DNA of 64,000 bases, taken from positions 62,001-126,000 of the forward strand of contig NZ_JAGYHF010000007.1 in the NCBI RefSeq assembly GCF_018336155.1, written 5' to 3'. This document shows positions 43,807 through 52,115 of this stretch, in pieces. A model generated the notes under the pieces. The model was not told the origin of the DNA, did not search any database, and saw nothing but the letters and a program-made list of their open reading frames with translations. Within the stretch, counting starts at the first letter, position 1. Each line of letters opens with the position of its first letter. The stretch comes from Pseudomonas rustica. GTDB lineage: Bacteria; Pseudomonadota; Gammaproteobacteria; Pseudomonadales; Pseudomonadaceae. The translations under genes were made by a program, and so were the position numbers.

Positions 43807-44985
43807 ATGTTGCTCAACCTGTTCAATGAAATGCGTGCAGCCAAGGTGCCGGTGTCGGTGCGCGAGCTGCTCGACCTGATCAACGCGCTGAAGCAGCGCG
43901 TGACCTTCGCCGACATGGACGAGTTCTACTACTTGTCGCGGGCGATTCTGGTGAAGGACGAGCGCCATTTCGACAAATTCGACCGTGCGTTTGGCGCCTA
44001 CTTCAATGGCCTCGAAAAGCTCGACGATCACTTACAGGCGCTGATACCCGAAGACTGGTTGCGCAAGGAATTCGAGCGTTCGCTGAGCGACGAGGAACGC
44101 GCGCAAATCCAGTCCCTCGGCGGTCTCGACAAACTGATCGAAGAGTTCAAGAAACGTCTGGAAGAACAGAAGGAACGTCACGCCGGCGGCAACAAATGGA
44201 TTGGCACCGGCGGCACCAGCCCGTTTGGCTCCGGCGGCTTCAACCCGGAAGGCATTCGGGTGGGCGATGCCGGCAAGCGTCAGGGCAAAGCGGTAAAAGT
44301 CTGGGATCAGCGCGAGTACAAGAACCTCGACGACTCGGTGGAGCTGGGCACGCGCAACATCAAGGTTGCCCTGCGTCGTCTGCGTAAGTTCGCTCGCCAG
44401 GGCGCGGCGGAAGAACTCGATATCGACGGCACCATCGATCACACCGCCAAAGACGCGGGCCTGCTGAACATTCAGATGCGCCCGGAGCGGCGCAACACGG
44501 TGAAGCTGTTGTTGCTGTTCGACATCGGCGGCTCAATGGACGCGCACGTGAAGATCTGCGAGGAGTTGTTCTCGGCCTGCAAGACCGAGTTCAAGCATCT
44601 GGAGTACTTCTACTTCCACAACTTCGTTTACGAATCGGTGTGGAAGAACAACATGCGCCGCACTTCCGAGCGCACTTCAACCCAGGATCTGCTGCACAAG
44701 TACGGCGCTGACTATAAGGTGATTTTCATTGGCGACGCGGCGATGGCGCCTTATGAAATCACCCAGGCCGGCGGCAGTGTCGAGCACTGGAACGAAGAGC
44801 CGGGTTATGTGTGGATGCAGCGGTTTATGGAGAAGTACAAGAAGCTCATCTGGATTAACCCGTATCCGAAAGATACGTGGGGGTATACCTCGTCGACCAA
44901 TATCGTGCGCGATTTGATCGAGGATCAGATGTATCCGTTGACGTTGCGCGGTTTGGAAGAAGGGATGCGGTTTTTGTCCAAGTGA
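43807..44985 (+). CDS. VWA (CoxE-like) partner of the MoxR ATPase
   Basis: A 392-residue protein: N-terminal helical part (residues 1-130), a Gly-rich loop, then a von Willebrand factor A domain. The metal site reads LLFDIGGSMD, where the usual DxSxS has Gly in place of the first Ser, as in the COG3825 group. It follows the MoxR gene by 12 bases (AGAGG before the ATG) and should bind its ATPase. No signal peptide, so it is cytoplasmic. Function inferred from the family pair. Confidence 0.88.
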   Translation: MLLNLFNEMRAAKVPVSVRELLDLINALKQRVTFADMDEFYYLSRAILVKDERHFDKFDRAFGAYFNGLEKLDDHLQALIPEDWLRKEFERSLSDEERAQIQSLGGLDKLIEEFKKRLEEQKERHAGGNKWIGTGGTSPFGSGGFNPEGIRVGDAGKRQGKAVKVWDQREYKNLDDSVELGTRNIKVALRRLRKFARQGAAEELDIDGTIDHTAKDAGLLNIQMRPERRNTVKLLLLFDIGGSMDAHVKICEELFSACKTEFKHLEYFYFHNFVYESVWKNNMRRTSERTSTQDLLHKYGADYKVIFIGDAAMAPYEITQAGGSVEHWNEEPGYVWMQRFMEKYKKLIWINPYPKDTWGYTSSTNIVRDLIEDQMYPLTLRGLEEGMRFLSK

Positions 44986-45007
44986 TCTGCTGCGTCTGTA
45001 CTGACGC

Positions 45008-45099
45008 CATCGCGGGCAAGCCCGCTCCCACAGGTATCGGTGGTGTACATAAATTTCGTGTACAACTCGGACACTGTGGGAGCGGGCTTGCCCGCGATG
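45008..45099. repeat. F1 REP pair, reversed with long spacer
   Basis: CATCGCGGGCAAGCCCGCTC ... then its complement after about 45 bases; the sequence has GGGCAAGCCC in place of AGCAAGCCC. The orientation matches the short-spacer group but the spacer is long. It lies between convergent VWA and pxpC genes. Confidence 0.88.
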
Positions 45100-45102
45100 C
45101 TT

Positions 45103-46026
45103 TTAGCTATTTCTGAAGCGCTGCAGATATTTGATGTGCTCGCGATGCGCAACGTCTTGCACCACCGGCCGCAACCGCACCTGCGCCCCCGGCAGACACT
45201 GCGCCAACCGCGCCAACGCCAGCGGCGTCAATGCGCCCAACCGGGGATAGCCGCCAATCGTCTGCCGATCATTGAGCAACACAATCGGCTGGCCATCCGG
45301 CGGCACCTGCACCGCGCCCAACGGAATCCCCTCAGAAATCATCGGCAGCCCCTGATATTCCAGCGCCTTGCCCAGCAAGCGAATGCCCATGCGATCAGCG
45401 CGACTGTCCAGCGTCCACGCACTATTAAACACATAAAACAGACTCTGCCCACTGAACTGAGCGATCTGTGCGCCGAGCACCAGATCCAGCGGCGCATTCG
45501 ATTTCAGATCCGGCCGTAAATCCACAGGCACTTCGCGAACACACAGCGAGTCCCCGTAATAGCTCAGCATCGACCCCTTGGCCAATGGCAACCCCATGCC
45601 ATCGAGCCCGCCGAGTTCTTCGCGCACCACCGTCGCGCTGCTGCCCAACACTTTCGGCGCGTCAAAGCCGCCGGGCGCCGCAAGATACGCCCGGGCACCG
45701 AGCAATGGCTGCGTGAACTGCAATTTCTGCCCTTTGCCCAATTTGAAACTGCGCCACGGCGCCAACGGCTGACCATCAACCTGCGCGCCAAGATCCGCCC
45801 CGGCCAGCGCCAGCAAGCAATCCTCTTCGGCGATCAGCGCAAACCCGCCGAGGGTGATTTCGATCACCGGTACATCCAGCACATTGCCCAGCAGCCAATT
45901 GGCCCAACTCATGGAATTCCAATCCGCCGCGCCGCCCTGAGTCACGCCCAGATGCCGCACACCAAATCGTCCGGCGTCCTGCAACAGGCACAGCGCCGTA
46001 CTCGCCTCAATCGTCAATCGGCTCAT
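45103..46026 (-). CDS. pxpC: 5-oxoprolinase subunit C (biotin-dependent carboxyltransferase-like)
   Basis: A 307-residue member of the AHS2/KipA family that with PxpB and PxpA opens 5-oxoproline (pyroglutamate) to glutamate using ATP. It starts LQDAGRFGVRHLGVTQGG and has the conserved GGYPRLGALTPLALARLAQ block. The start overlaps the pxpB stop as ATGA (46023-46026), so translation is coupled. It is the last gene of the MFS-pxpABC operon; no biotin attachment site is involved in this family. Confidence 0.9.
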   Translation of the reverse strand: MSRLTIEASTALCLLQDAGRFGVRHLGVTQGGAADWNSMSWANWLLGNVLDVPVIEITLGGFALIAEEDCLLALAGADLGAQVDGQPLAPWRSFKLGKGQKLQFTQPLLGARAYLAAPGGFDAPKVLGSSATVVREELGGLDGMGLPLAKGSMLSYYGDSLCVREVPVDLRPDLKSNAPLDLVLGAQIAQFSGQSLFYVFNSAWTLDSRADRMGIRLLGKALEYQGLPMISEGIPLGAVQVPPDGQPIVLLNDRQTIGGYPRLGALTPLALARLAQCLPGAQVRLRPVVQDVAHREHIKYLQRFRNS

Positions 46027-46727
46027 GCCTGCGCCTCCAGTGGCGTGTCGTCGCCGCCCAGATTGATGAACTCGGCATGGCTCACGGCTTCGAAACGCAC
46101 GGTGTCGCCGGGTTGCATCAGGCTGTAGCCATCGCGATGACGATCGAACAGTTTCGCCGGCGTACGACCGATCAGATTCCAGCCACCGGGCGAGACCACG
46201 GGATAGGCTGCGGTTTGCCGCTCAGCGATACCGACGCTGCCGGCGGCGACTTTCTTGCGCGGCGTGTTCAAACGTGGCGCCGCGAGGATTTCTTCGACCA
46301 AACCCATAAAGGCAAAACCCGGCGCGAAGCCGAGAGCGAACACCTGATATTCGCGGCCGCTGTGGCGACGGATCACCTCATCCACCGCGAGTCCACTGCG
46401 CTCAGCCAGCAAGCTCAACTCCGGCCCGACGCTCAAGTCATACCAGACCGGCAGCACATGACATTGACCGGCGGATCGTGAATTCGGCGACAGATCAATC
46501 AGCGCCTCAGCGATCAATTCCCGCGCCTGATTCGGGCTCAAAACCGTCAAATCGTAATGCACCATCAACGTCGTGTACGACGGCACCAGATCGATCAATT
46601 GCGCGCCAAACACCGTACGCAAACGCTCACTGGCGGCGAGCATCCACGGCATGTTGGCTTCTGCGATTTCATCGAACAGACGCAGCATCAGGCAATCCAG
46701 TGCCACCACTTCAATCCTTGGGTTCAT
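46023..46727 (-). CDS. pxpB: 5-oxoprolinase subunit B (KipI/AHS1 family)
   Basis: A 234-residue protein of the allophanate hydrolase subunit 1 type. It contains [10 protein letters not shown] in the N-terminal part and the conserved [13 protein letters not shown] and [12 protein letters not shown] blocks typical of PxpB. It likely binds and phosphorylates the substrate together with PxpC. Its ATG overlaps the pxpA stop by ATGA (46724-46727). Length is usual (218-240). Confidence 0.9.
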   Translation of the reverse strand: MNPRIEVVALDCLMLRLFDEIAEANMPWMLAASERLRTVFGAQLIDLVPSYTTLMVHYDLTVLSPNQARELIAEALIDLSPNSRSAGQCHVLPVWYDLSVGPELSLLAERSGLAVDEVIRRHSGREYQVFALGFAPGFAFMGLVEEILAAPRLNTPRKKVAAGSVGIAERQTAAYPVVSPGGWNLIGRTPAKLFDRHRDGYSLMQPGDTVRFEAVSHAEFINLGGDDTPLEAQA

Positions 46728-47476
46728 TGCGCGTCCTGCTGATTCAAGGCCTCGCGAATACCCTGCACGGCGACCACCGAACTGGCGTTGTCGCCGTGTA
46801 CGCAGAGGGTATTGGCATGCAGACGCAAGGCGCTGCCGTCGCTGGCAGTGAGGTTGTCGCCACGGGCAATGGTCAGCGCTTGCTCGATGATTTTTTCAGG
46901 GTCGTGATGCACCGCCCCCGGCAGTTGTCGCGAAACCAGTTTGCCAGCGCTGTCATAGGCGCGGTCGGCGAACGCTTCGAACCACAACGTCACGCCATAT
47001 TCATCACCCATTTGCTGCGCGGCCGAGTTGTCGCGAGTGGCCATCAACATCAGCGGCAGGCTGCTGTCGTACGCGGCCACGGCCTGAATCACCGCGCGCA
47101 ATTGCGCCGGGTTGGCCATCATGTCGTTGTACATCGCGCCGTGCGGTTTGACGTAACTGACCCCGCCACCCTGCGCCTTGCAGATGCCGTCGAGTGCACC
47201 GATCTGGTAATGCAGGATGTCTTGCAGCTCTTGCGCCGAATACGCCATGGAACGGCGGCCGAAGCCGACCAGATCCTGATAAGCCGGATGTGCGCCAATC
47301 TTGACCCCGTGGCTCAACGCCATGCTGACGGTCTTGCGCATGATGCTCGGATCGCCGGCATGGAAGCCGCAGGCGACGTTGGCGCAATCGATGAAGGGCA
47401 TGACCTCGGCATCCAGACCCATGGTCCAGCTGCCGAAGCTCTCGCCAATGTCGCAATTCAATAGCAGGCGGCTCAC
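46724..47476 (-). CDS. pxpA: 5-oxoprolinase subunit A (LamB/YcsF family)
   Basis: A 250-residue protein with the family start [13 protein letters not shown] and the motifs [13 protein letters not shown] and [15 protein letters not shown], a (beta/alpha) barrel that forms the hydrolytic part of ATP-dependent 5-oxoprolinase. The GTG at 47476 is chosen: AGGAG lies eight bases upstream, whereas the GTG at 47485 overlaps it. It lies 62 bases after the MFS gene and is coupled to pxpB. It should remove the damage product 5-oxoproline and permit its use as carbon and nitrogen source. Confidence 0.92.
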   Translation of the reverse strand: MSRLLLNCDIGESFGSWTMGLDAEVMPFIDCANVACGFHAGDPSIMRKTVSMALSHGVKIGAHPAYQDLVGFGRRSMAYSAQELQDILHYQIGALDGICKAQGGGVSYVKPHGAMYNDMMANPAQLRAVIQAVAAYDSSLPLMLMATRDNSAAQQMGDEYGVTLWFEAFADRAYDSAGKLVSRQLPGAVHHDPEKIIEQALTIARGDNLTASDGSALRLHANTLCVHGDNASSVVAVQGIREALNQQDAQ

Positions 47477-47538
47477 GGTGAACACTCCTGTAGCGTCTTG
47501 TCTTTTTATCTGTAGGAATTTGTTTCGCAGGTTATCAG

Positions 47539-48825
47539 TTACTGCGCATCGAGTTGCTTGCCACGGGTTTCCGGCAGGCTCAATGCCGCGATGATCACCA
47601 CGCCGTAAGACACCGCCGCGAAAGCACCAATGCCAACACTCAATGGCACGGTCTGGCTAAGCAAACCGATCAGCAGCGGAAACAATGCCGCCAGCGCCCG
47701 CCCGATGTTGTAGCAAAAACCCTGCCCCGAACCGCGAATCCGCGTCGGAAACAACTCAGTGAGAAACGCGCCCATGCCGCTGAAAATCCCTGAGGCGAAA
47801 AAGCCCAGCGGAAAGCCCAGCCACAACATCACGCCGTTGCTCACCGGCAATTGCGTATAGAGCAAAACGATGGTGAACGAGCCGACCGCGAACAGAATGA
47901 AATTCTTTTTGCGGCCGAGCAGATCGGTCAGATAGGCGCTGATCACGTAACCGACGTAAGAGCCGACAATCACCATCGCCAGATAACCGCCAGTACCGAG
48001 TACGCTCAAACCGCGTTCGTTCTTGAGGAAGGTCGGCAGCCAGGAAGTGATCGCGTAATAACCGCCCAAAGCTCCCGTGGTCAGCAGCGAAGCGCGGAAC
48101 GTGGTGAAGAGCATGCCCGGCGCGAAGATCTCGTAAAATTTCGATTGATTCTCCGGCGTTTGCCGGGCCTTGGTTTCGCGATAGATCTCCGGATCCTTGA
48201 CCAGACGGCGGACGAAAATCACAAAAATCGCCGGTACGATGCCGAGGATGAACAGCGCGCGCCAGGCGTCTTCCGGCGGCAGCACCGAGAACAGCAGCGC
48301 GTACAGAATCGCCGTCAGCCCCCAGCCCAGCGCCCACCCGGATTGCACCATGCCCACCGCTTTGCCGCGATCCTTGGCGCGGATCACCTCGCCGATCAGC
48401 ACCGCGCCGGCCGTCCATTCGCCGCCGAAACCGAAGCCCATCAGGGTGCGGGCGATCAGCAGTTGTTCGTAGTTTTGCGCGAAGCCGCAGAGAAAAGTGA
48501 AGAAGGCGAACCACAGCACCGTCAGTTGCAGGGTGCGCACGCGGCCGATGCGGTCGGAGAGAATCCCGGCGACCCAACCGCCAATCGCTGAAGCAATCAG
48601 CGTGCTGGTATGAATCAGCCCGGCCTCGCCGGTGGTGATGCCCCACATCGCAATCAACGTCGGCACGACGAAGCTGAGCATCTGCGTGTCCATGCCGTCC
48701 AGACCGTAGCCGATCTTGCAGCTCCAGAAGGTGCGGCGCTCCTGCTGATTGATGTTGCGATACCAGTCGAACGGCCCCGGACGCGCCGGTGCCGGGGATG
48801 CTTCTAGGGTGTCGGGAGCACTCAT
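47539..48825 (-). CDS. MFS transporter of the pxp operon
   Basis: A 428-residue inner-membrane transporter with 12 hydrophobic segments and the MFS loop [13 protein letters not shown] between helices 2 and 3. The central loop is charged, and the start [20 protein letters not shown] resembles the sialate/carboxylic-acid proton symporters. It is the first gene of the operon with pxpABC, so import of 5-oxoproline is a good guess, though the sequence alone does not show the substrate. The divergent LysR gene probably regulates it. Confidence 0.88.
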   Translation of the reverse strand: MSAPDTLEASPAPARPGPFDWYRNINQQERRTFWSCKIGYGLDGMDTQMLSFVVPTLIAMWGITTGEAGLIHTSTLIASAIGGWVAGILSDRIGRVRTLQLTVLWFAFFTFLCGFAQNYEQLLIARTLMGFGFGGEWTAGAVLIGEVIRAKDRGKAVGMVQSGWALGWGLTAILYALLFSVLPPEDAWRALFILGIVPAIFVIFVRRLVKDPEIYRETKARQTPENQSKFYEIFAPGMLFTTFRASLLTTGALGGYYAITSWLPTFLKNERGLSVLGTGGYLAMVIVGSYVGYVISAYLTDLLGRKKNFILFAVGSFTIVLLYTQLPVSNGVMLWLGFPLGFFASGIFSGMGAFLTELFPTRIRGSGQGFCYNIGRALAALFPLLIGLLSQTVPLSVGIGAFAAVSYGVVIIAALSLPETRGKQLDAQ

Positions 48826-48946
48826 GGCTTATCTCCGCAGGTTTTTTATTGGTCTTGTTCGTAGCCCCGACGACGCCTATCGTGGGAACCGGATGCGCCG
48901 ATTTTTCGTCGCCCGGGCGTGCTGCGTCCAACGAATAAAAACCCGC

Positions 48947-48958
48947 CTTAGGCATAAG
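48947..48958. promoter_or_regulatory. possible LysR operator between MFS and lysR genes
   Basis: CTTAGGCATAAG, two 4-base arms around GGCA, lies 27 bases before the LysR ATG in the 159-base divergent promoter region. The length of the dyad is shorter than a typical T-N11-A site; weak evidence. Confidence 0.35.
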
Positions 48959-48984
48959 AAAAATTTGTCACCCGAGCCTTGCCC

Positions 48985-49899
48985 ATGAACCTGAAGTTTC
49001 TCGAGACCTTTGTCTGGGTCGCCCGCCTGAAGAGTTTTCGCCTGACCGCCGACAAGCTATTCACCACCCAGGCATCGATTTCCAGCCGCATTGCGGTGCT
49101 GGAGGGCGAGCTGGGGGTGAAGCTGTTTCTGCGCGATTCGCGCGGTGTCAGCCTGACGCCCGAAGGCCTGAAAGTGCTCGACTATGCCGAGCAGATGCTC
49201 GACACCATGTCGGCGCTGAAGCAGTCGATCGAGACTCGCTCAAGCAAGGTCGGCCGCGTGCGCATCGGCGTGATGGACACGGTGATCCACACGTGGCTGA
49301 GCCCGTTGGTGGCGCAGATGACCGATCTGTATCCACGGGTGGAAATCGAGCTGGTGGCGGATACCTCGCTGAACCTCTGCGATCAGCTACAAAAAGGTTT
49401 TCTCGATATAGTTCTGCAAACCGATCTGGTGCGCCACGAAAGTGTGCGCAGCCTGGAACTGGCCAGCCATCCGCTGGGCTGGATCGTCGCCAGTAATTCG
49501 ATCTACAACCGCGACTACGCCGACCTCGCTGAACTGGCGCAGGAACGCATCATCACCTACTCGAAAAACTCCCGACCGCATCAGGATCTTCTGGCGTTGA
49601 TGCAGGCGAACGGCGTGATGGCGCCGCGTTTGAATTGCGTGAATTCGGTGTCGGCGATCACGCGATTGTTGCGCGATGGATTCGGGATTGGCGTGCTACC
49701 GCCGGTGTTGGTGGCGGAGGAACTGGCGCGGGGGGAATTGACGTTGCTGGACATCGATCAGCGGCCACCGGATTTGCAGGTGGTGGTGTCGTGGCGGGTG
49801 GGGGTTGAGTGGGTCGAGGAGATTGTGACCTTGTGTCAGCAGGTGTTGGCGGGGTATGCGCAGAAGGTTGGTGATGGGTATGTGGTTTTGACCCCTTAA
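48985..49899 (+). CDS. LysR-family transcriptional regulator next to the pxp operon
   Basis: A 304-residue regulator: winged HTH at residues 5-62 (KSFRLTADKLFTTQASISSRI), then the two-lobe effector domain (GVMDTVIHTWLSPLVAQM, then GFGIGVLPP). ATG at 48985; a TTG two codons earlier is not needed. It is divergent from the MFS-pxpABC operon across 159 bases, the usual layout for a LysR protein controlling its neighbour, here probably in response to 5-oxoproline or glutamate. The ligand is inference. A F2/F3 repeat block follows directly. Confidence 0.9.
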   Translation: MNLKFLETFVWVARLKSFRLTADKLFTTQASISSRIAVLEGELGVKLFLRDSRGVSLTPEGLKVLDYAEQMLDTMSALKQSIETRSSKVGRVRIGVMDTVIHTWLSPLVAQMTDLYPRVEIELVADTSLNLCDQLQKGFLDIVLQTDLVRHESVRSLELASHPLGWIVASNSIYNRDYADLAELAQERIITYSKNSRPHQDLLALMQANGVMAPRLNCVNSVSAITRLLRDGFGIGVLPPVLVAEELARGELTLLDIDQRPPDLQVVVSWRVGVEWVEEIVTLCQQVLAGYAQKVGDGYVVLTP

Positions 49900-49904
49900 C
49901 AGCA

Positions 49905-49933
49905 AAAGATCGCAGCCTTCGGCAGCTCCTACA
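49905..49933. repeat. single F2 unit joined to an F3 repeat
   Basis: GATCGCAGCCTTCGGCAGCT then CCTACA, ending two bases before the F3 element at 49935. Two repeat families meet directly here. Confidence 0.85.
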
Positions 49934-49934
49934 T

Positions 49935-50040
49935 GATCGTTCCCACGCTCCGCGTGGGAATGCCTCAATGGACGCTCCGCGTCCGCTTTGCGACGCGGAG
50001 CGTCCCGGGCTGCATTCCCACGCAGAGCGTGGGAACGATC
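49935..50040. repeat. F3 composite inverted repeat, copy C
   Basis: Same hairpin set as at 21165 and 27404. The inner segment differs (ATGGACGCTCCGCGTC...), with one inner arm reduced, and the closing part is identical to copy A. Confidence 0.9.
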
Positions 50041-50041
50041 T

Positions 50042-50584
50042 TCAGAGGCCGCGCACATCGCGGTCTTCGATCGGGCGGCTCTGGCGCAGGCGTCGGCCGC
50101 CGAGCACGACCCAGTCAATCAGACGGAACACGCATTCGATCCCGAACGACAGCAACAGCGCGCCGCTCATGCCCCAGATCATCGCTTCCGGGGTCAGCAG
50201 AATCTGATAGCTGTAGCCATTCCAGGTTTCCTTGCGAATGTCCGGATCCGCCGCCAGCACCACTTGCAGGAAGCGGATGTACCAAGGGCCCTGCATCGCC
50301 TGGAACTGCTTGTCCAACGCCACCTGACGCGTGAGCAAAGTGTTCAGGCTATCCGCATCGCTACGGAATATCGGATCTTCACTGGCGCGATAATGCGCGA
50401 CCAGCGCCTGCATATCACCCTTGAAAAATTGATCAGCCGTGCCTTGAAAGCCGCGCAATCCGGTCTGCGCTTCAATCAGATGCGCTTCGACGCGTTTCGC
50501 GTAATCGTTGATGAAGCCCGGCACCTGGACACCGATCAACAGGCCCGCCGCGAACAACACCAGCCGTAGATAACTGAGCAACAT
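50042..50584 (-). CDS. DUF2937 family membrane protein
   Basis: A 180-residue protein with two membrane segments, at residues 5-24 (YLRLVLFAAGLLIGVQVPGF) and about 138-160, and a helical periplasmic part between. The FINDYAKRVEAHLIEA block after the first segment is characteristic of DUF2937. ATG at 50584 follows AAGGA by nine bases. It lies 12 bases after the YafJ-like gene, so the three genes from 51878 down form one operon. Function unknown. The stop touches an F3 repeat. Confidence 0.83.
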   Translation of the reverse strand: MLLSYLRLVLFAAGLLIGVQVPGFINDYAKRVEAHLIEAQTGLRGFQGTADQFFKGDMQALVAHYRASEDPIFRSDADSLNTLLTRQVALDKQFQAMQGPWYIRFLQVVLAADPDIRKETWNGYSYQILLTPEAMIWGMSGALLLSFGIECVFRLIDWVVLGGRRLRQSRPIEDRDVRGL

Positions 50585-50596
50585 GGCGCGCAATCC

Positions 50597-51373
50597 TTAT
50601 TCGGTCTTACCCTGGCTGACGCATTCGCCGCGTCGCCACAGGCTCCATTGGCCCGGTTCGTAGCGGGTCCAGGTTTCGTTTTCGGTCAACGGTTCGGTGG
50701 CAATCACGGTGACCACGTCGTTGGGCGTGGTTTCCGCCTGGAAATCGACGATTACGTCGACATCCTTCAAGCGCGCCGGGCCGAACGGTGCGCGCCGAGT
50801 AATTTGTGCCAGTTTGGTCGAGCAATAGCAGAACAGCCAGTCGCCATCGCTGAGCAGGCAGTTGAACACGCCTTTGCTGCGGTATTCGGCGCAGGCCGCG
50901 ACCAGATCCGGCAACAGTTCTTCTATATCGACCGGTTCCGGAAACGCTGCACGCACGCGGTTGAGCAAATCGCAGAACGCCGCCTCGCTGTCGGTATCGC
51001 CGACCGGGCGGTAGAAACTTTTGATCGGGGTGAAATCGGCGAGTTGGCCGTTGTGCGCGAAGCACCAGTTGCGGCCCCACAGTTCGCGGACGAACGGGTG
51101 AGTGTTGGATAAGCAGACTTTGCCAACGTTGGCCTGGCGAATGTGGCCGATGACCACTTCGCTTTTGATCGGATAGCGTTGCACCAGATTGGCGACTTCC
51201 GACTCGCTGCTGGCCGCCGGATCCTGAAACAGGCGCAAGCCACGACCTTCGTAAAACGCGATGCCCCAGCCGTCGCGGTGCGGGCCGGTACGCCCGCCAC
51301 GCTGCATCAGGCCGGTGAAGCTGAACACGATATCGGTCGGCACGTTGGCACTCATGCCCAGTAATTCACACAT
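50597..51373 (-). CDS. class II glutamine amidotransferase, YafJ-like
   Basis: A 258-residue protein of the Ntn-hydrolase type: after removal of Met1, Cys2 ([13 protein letters not shown]) is the nucleophile. [11 protein letters not shown] and [10 protein letters not shown] are the glutamine-binding parts, FAHNGQL and TDSEAAF complete the site. It matches E. coli YafJ over its whole length. The acceptor of the released ammonia is unknown, as no synthetase domain is attached. It is the middle gene of a three-gene operon, 16 bases after the preceding gene. Confidence 0.9.
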   Translation of the reverse strand: MCELLGMSANVPTDIVFSFTGLMQRGGRTGPHRDGWGIAFYEGRGLRLFQDPAASSESEVANLVQRYPIKSEVVIGHIRQANVGKVCLSNTHPFVRELWGRNWCFAHNGQLADFTPIKSFYRPVGDTDSEAAFCDLLNRVRAAFPEPVDIEELLPDLVAACAEYRSKGVFNCLLSDGDWLFCYCSTKLAQITRRAPFGPARLKDVDVIVDFQAETTPNDVVTVIATEPLTENETWTRYEPGQWSLWRRGECVSQGKTE

Positions 51374-51389
51374 GTGCGGACTCTCGGGA

Positions 51390-51878
51390 TTACAGGCGCG
51401 GCTCGACCCGCGTGCGCTGCGGATTGCTCGGGACTGGCGGACGACCGTAGCGGTCATCGCCGACGCCGCCGAACGGTTGATCGTCATCGCGATCATCGGC
51501 ACGGGCGGCAGCCTTGGCGGCTTCTGCCTGCTCGCGGCGAGCACGGGACGCGCGTTCGATTGGCAGACGGATCAACACGAAGATCAGGTAAATACCGAGG
51601 GCGATCATGCTGTACATGAACAGATCGGAGATCGCTCGCCACGCGTTGTTGCCGACCTTGAACGCCAGATCCAGCGCGGTAATGGCGATAGACGGCGCAA
51701 CTTTGGCTTTCACCGGGTCAATGATGGTCGGGCTGAACAGCAACACCGCCATCAGCACCCGCAGCGGCTCGCGCAGGTAGCGCCACATCCAAGTGGTCAG
51801 GCGCATCCATACCAACAGGCAGCCTACGGCGGCAAAGGCGTAGAGGCCCCAGGCGATCAGATAGTCGTTCTCGGTCAT
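51390..51878 (-). CDS. conserved membrane protein with cytoplasmic tail
   Basis: A 162-residue protein with three likely membrane segments (near residues 5-24, 40-55 and 82-102) and a hydrophilic, Arg/Asp-rich tail of about 50 residues ([19 protein letters not shown]). The opening [19 protein letters not shown] is conserved in pseudomonads but no family name is clear to me. ATG at 51878 is preferred; an ATG at 51887 is an alternative and neither has a strong ribosome site. It is the first gene of the operon with the YafJ-like and DUF2937 genes. Function unknown. Confidence 0.7.
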   Translation of the reverse strand: MTENDYLIAWGLYAFAAVGCLLVWMRLTTWMWRYLREPLRVLMAVLLFSPTIIDPVKAKVAPSIAITALDLAFKVGNNAWRAISDLFMYSMIALGIYLIFVLIRLPIERASRARREQAEAAKAAARADDRDDDQPFGGVGDDRYGRPPVPSNPQRTRVEPRL

Positions 51879-51959
51879 GGTGTCCATGGCAAGGCAGGCA
51901 AAGAGGCGCTTATAGTAACGACTTTTCGCCCGTCCGGCTTGTCCCAATACAGACACGAC

Positions 51960-52050
51960 CTGTGGGAGCGGGCTTGCTCGCGAAAGCGGTGGGTCAGTGA
52001 AACAAATGTCATCTGACACACCGCTTTCGCGAGCAAGCTCGCTCCCACAT
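51960..52050. repeat. F1 REP pair, long-spacer form
   Basis: TGTGGGAGCGGGCTTGCTCG and complement ending AGCTCGCTCCCACA; the inner flanks AAGCGGTGGGTCAG / CTGACACACCGCTT also pair almost fully, so a single stem of about 40 bp is possible. It lies between the divergent membrane-protein and ptrB genes. Confidence 0.92.
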
Positions 52051-52115
52051 GGGTCTGCGGCGGATTCCAGAGCTGCGAAAACCCTATTCCGTATTTTTTT
52101 GTTCGAGAGCCTTCC

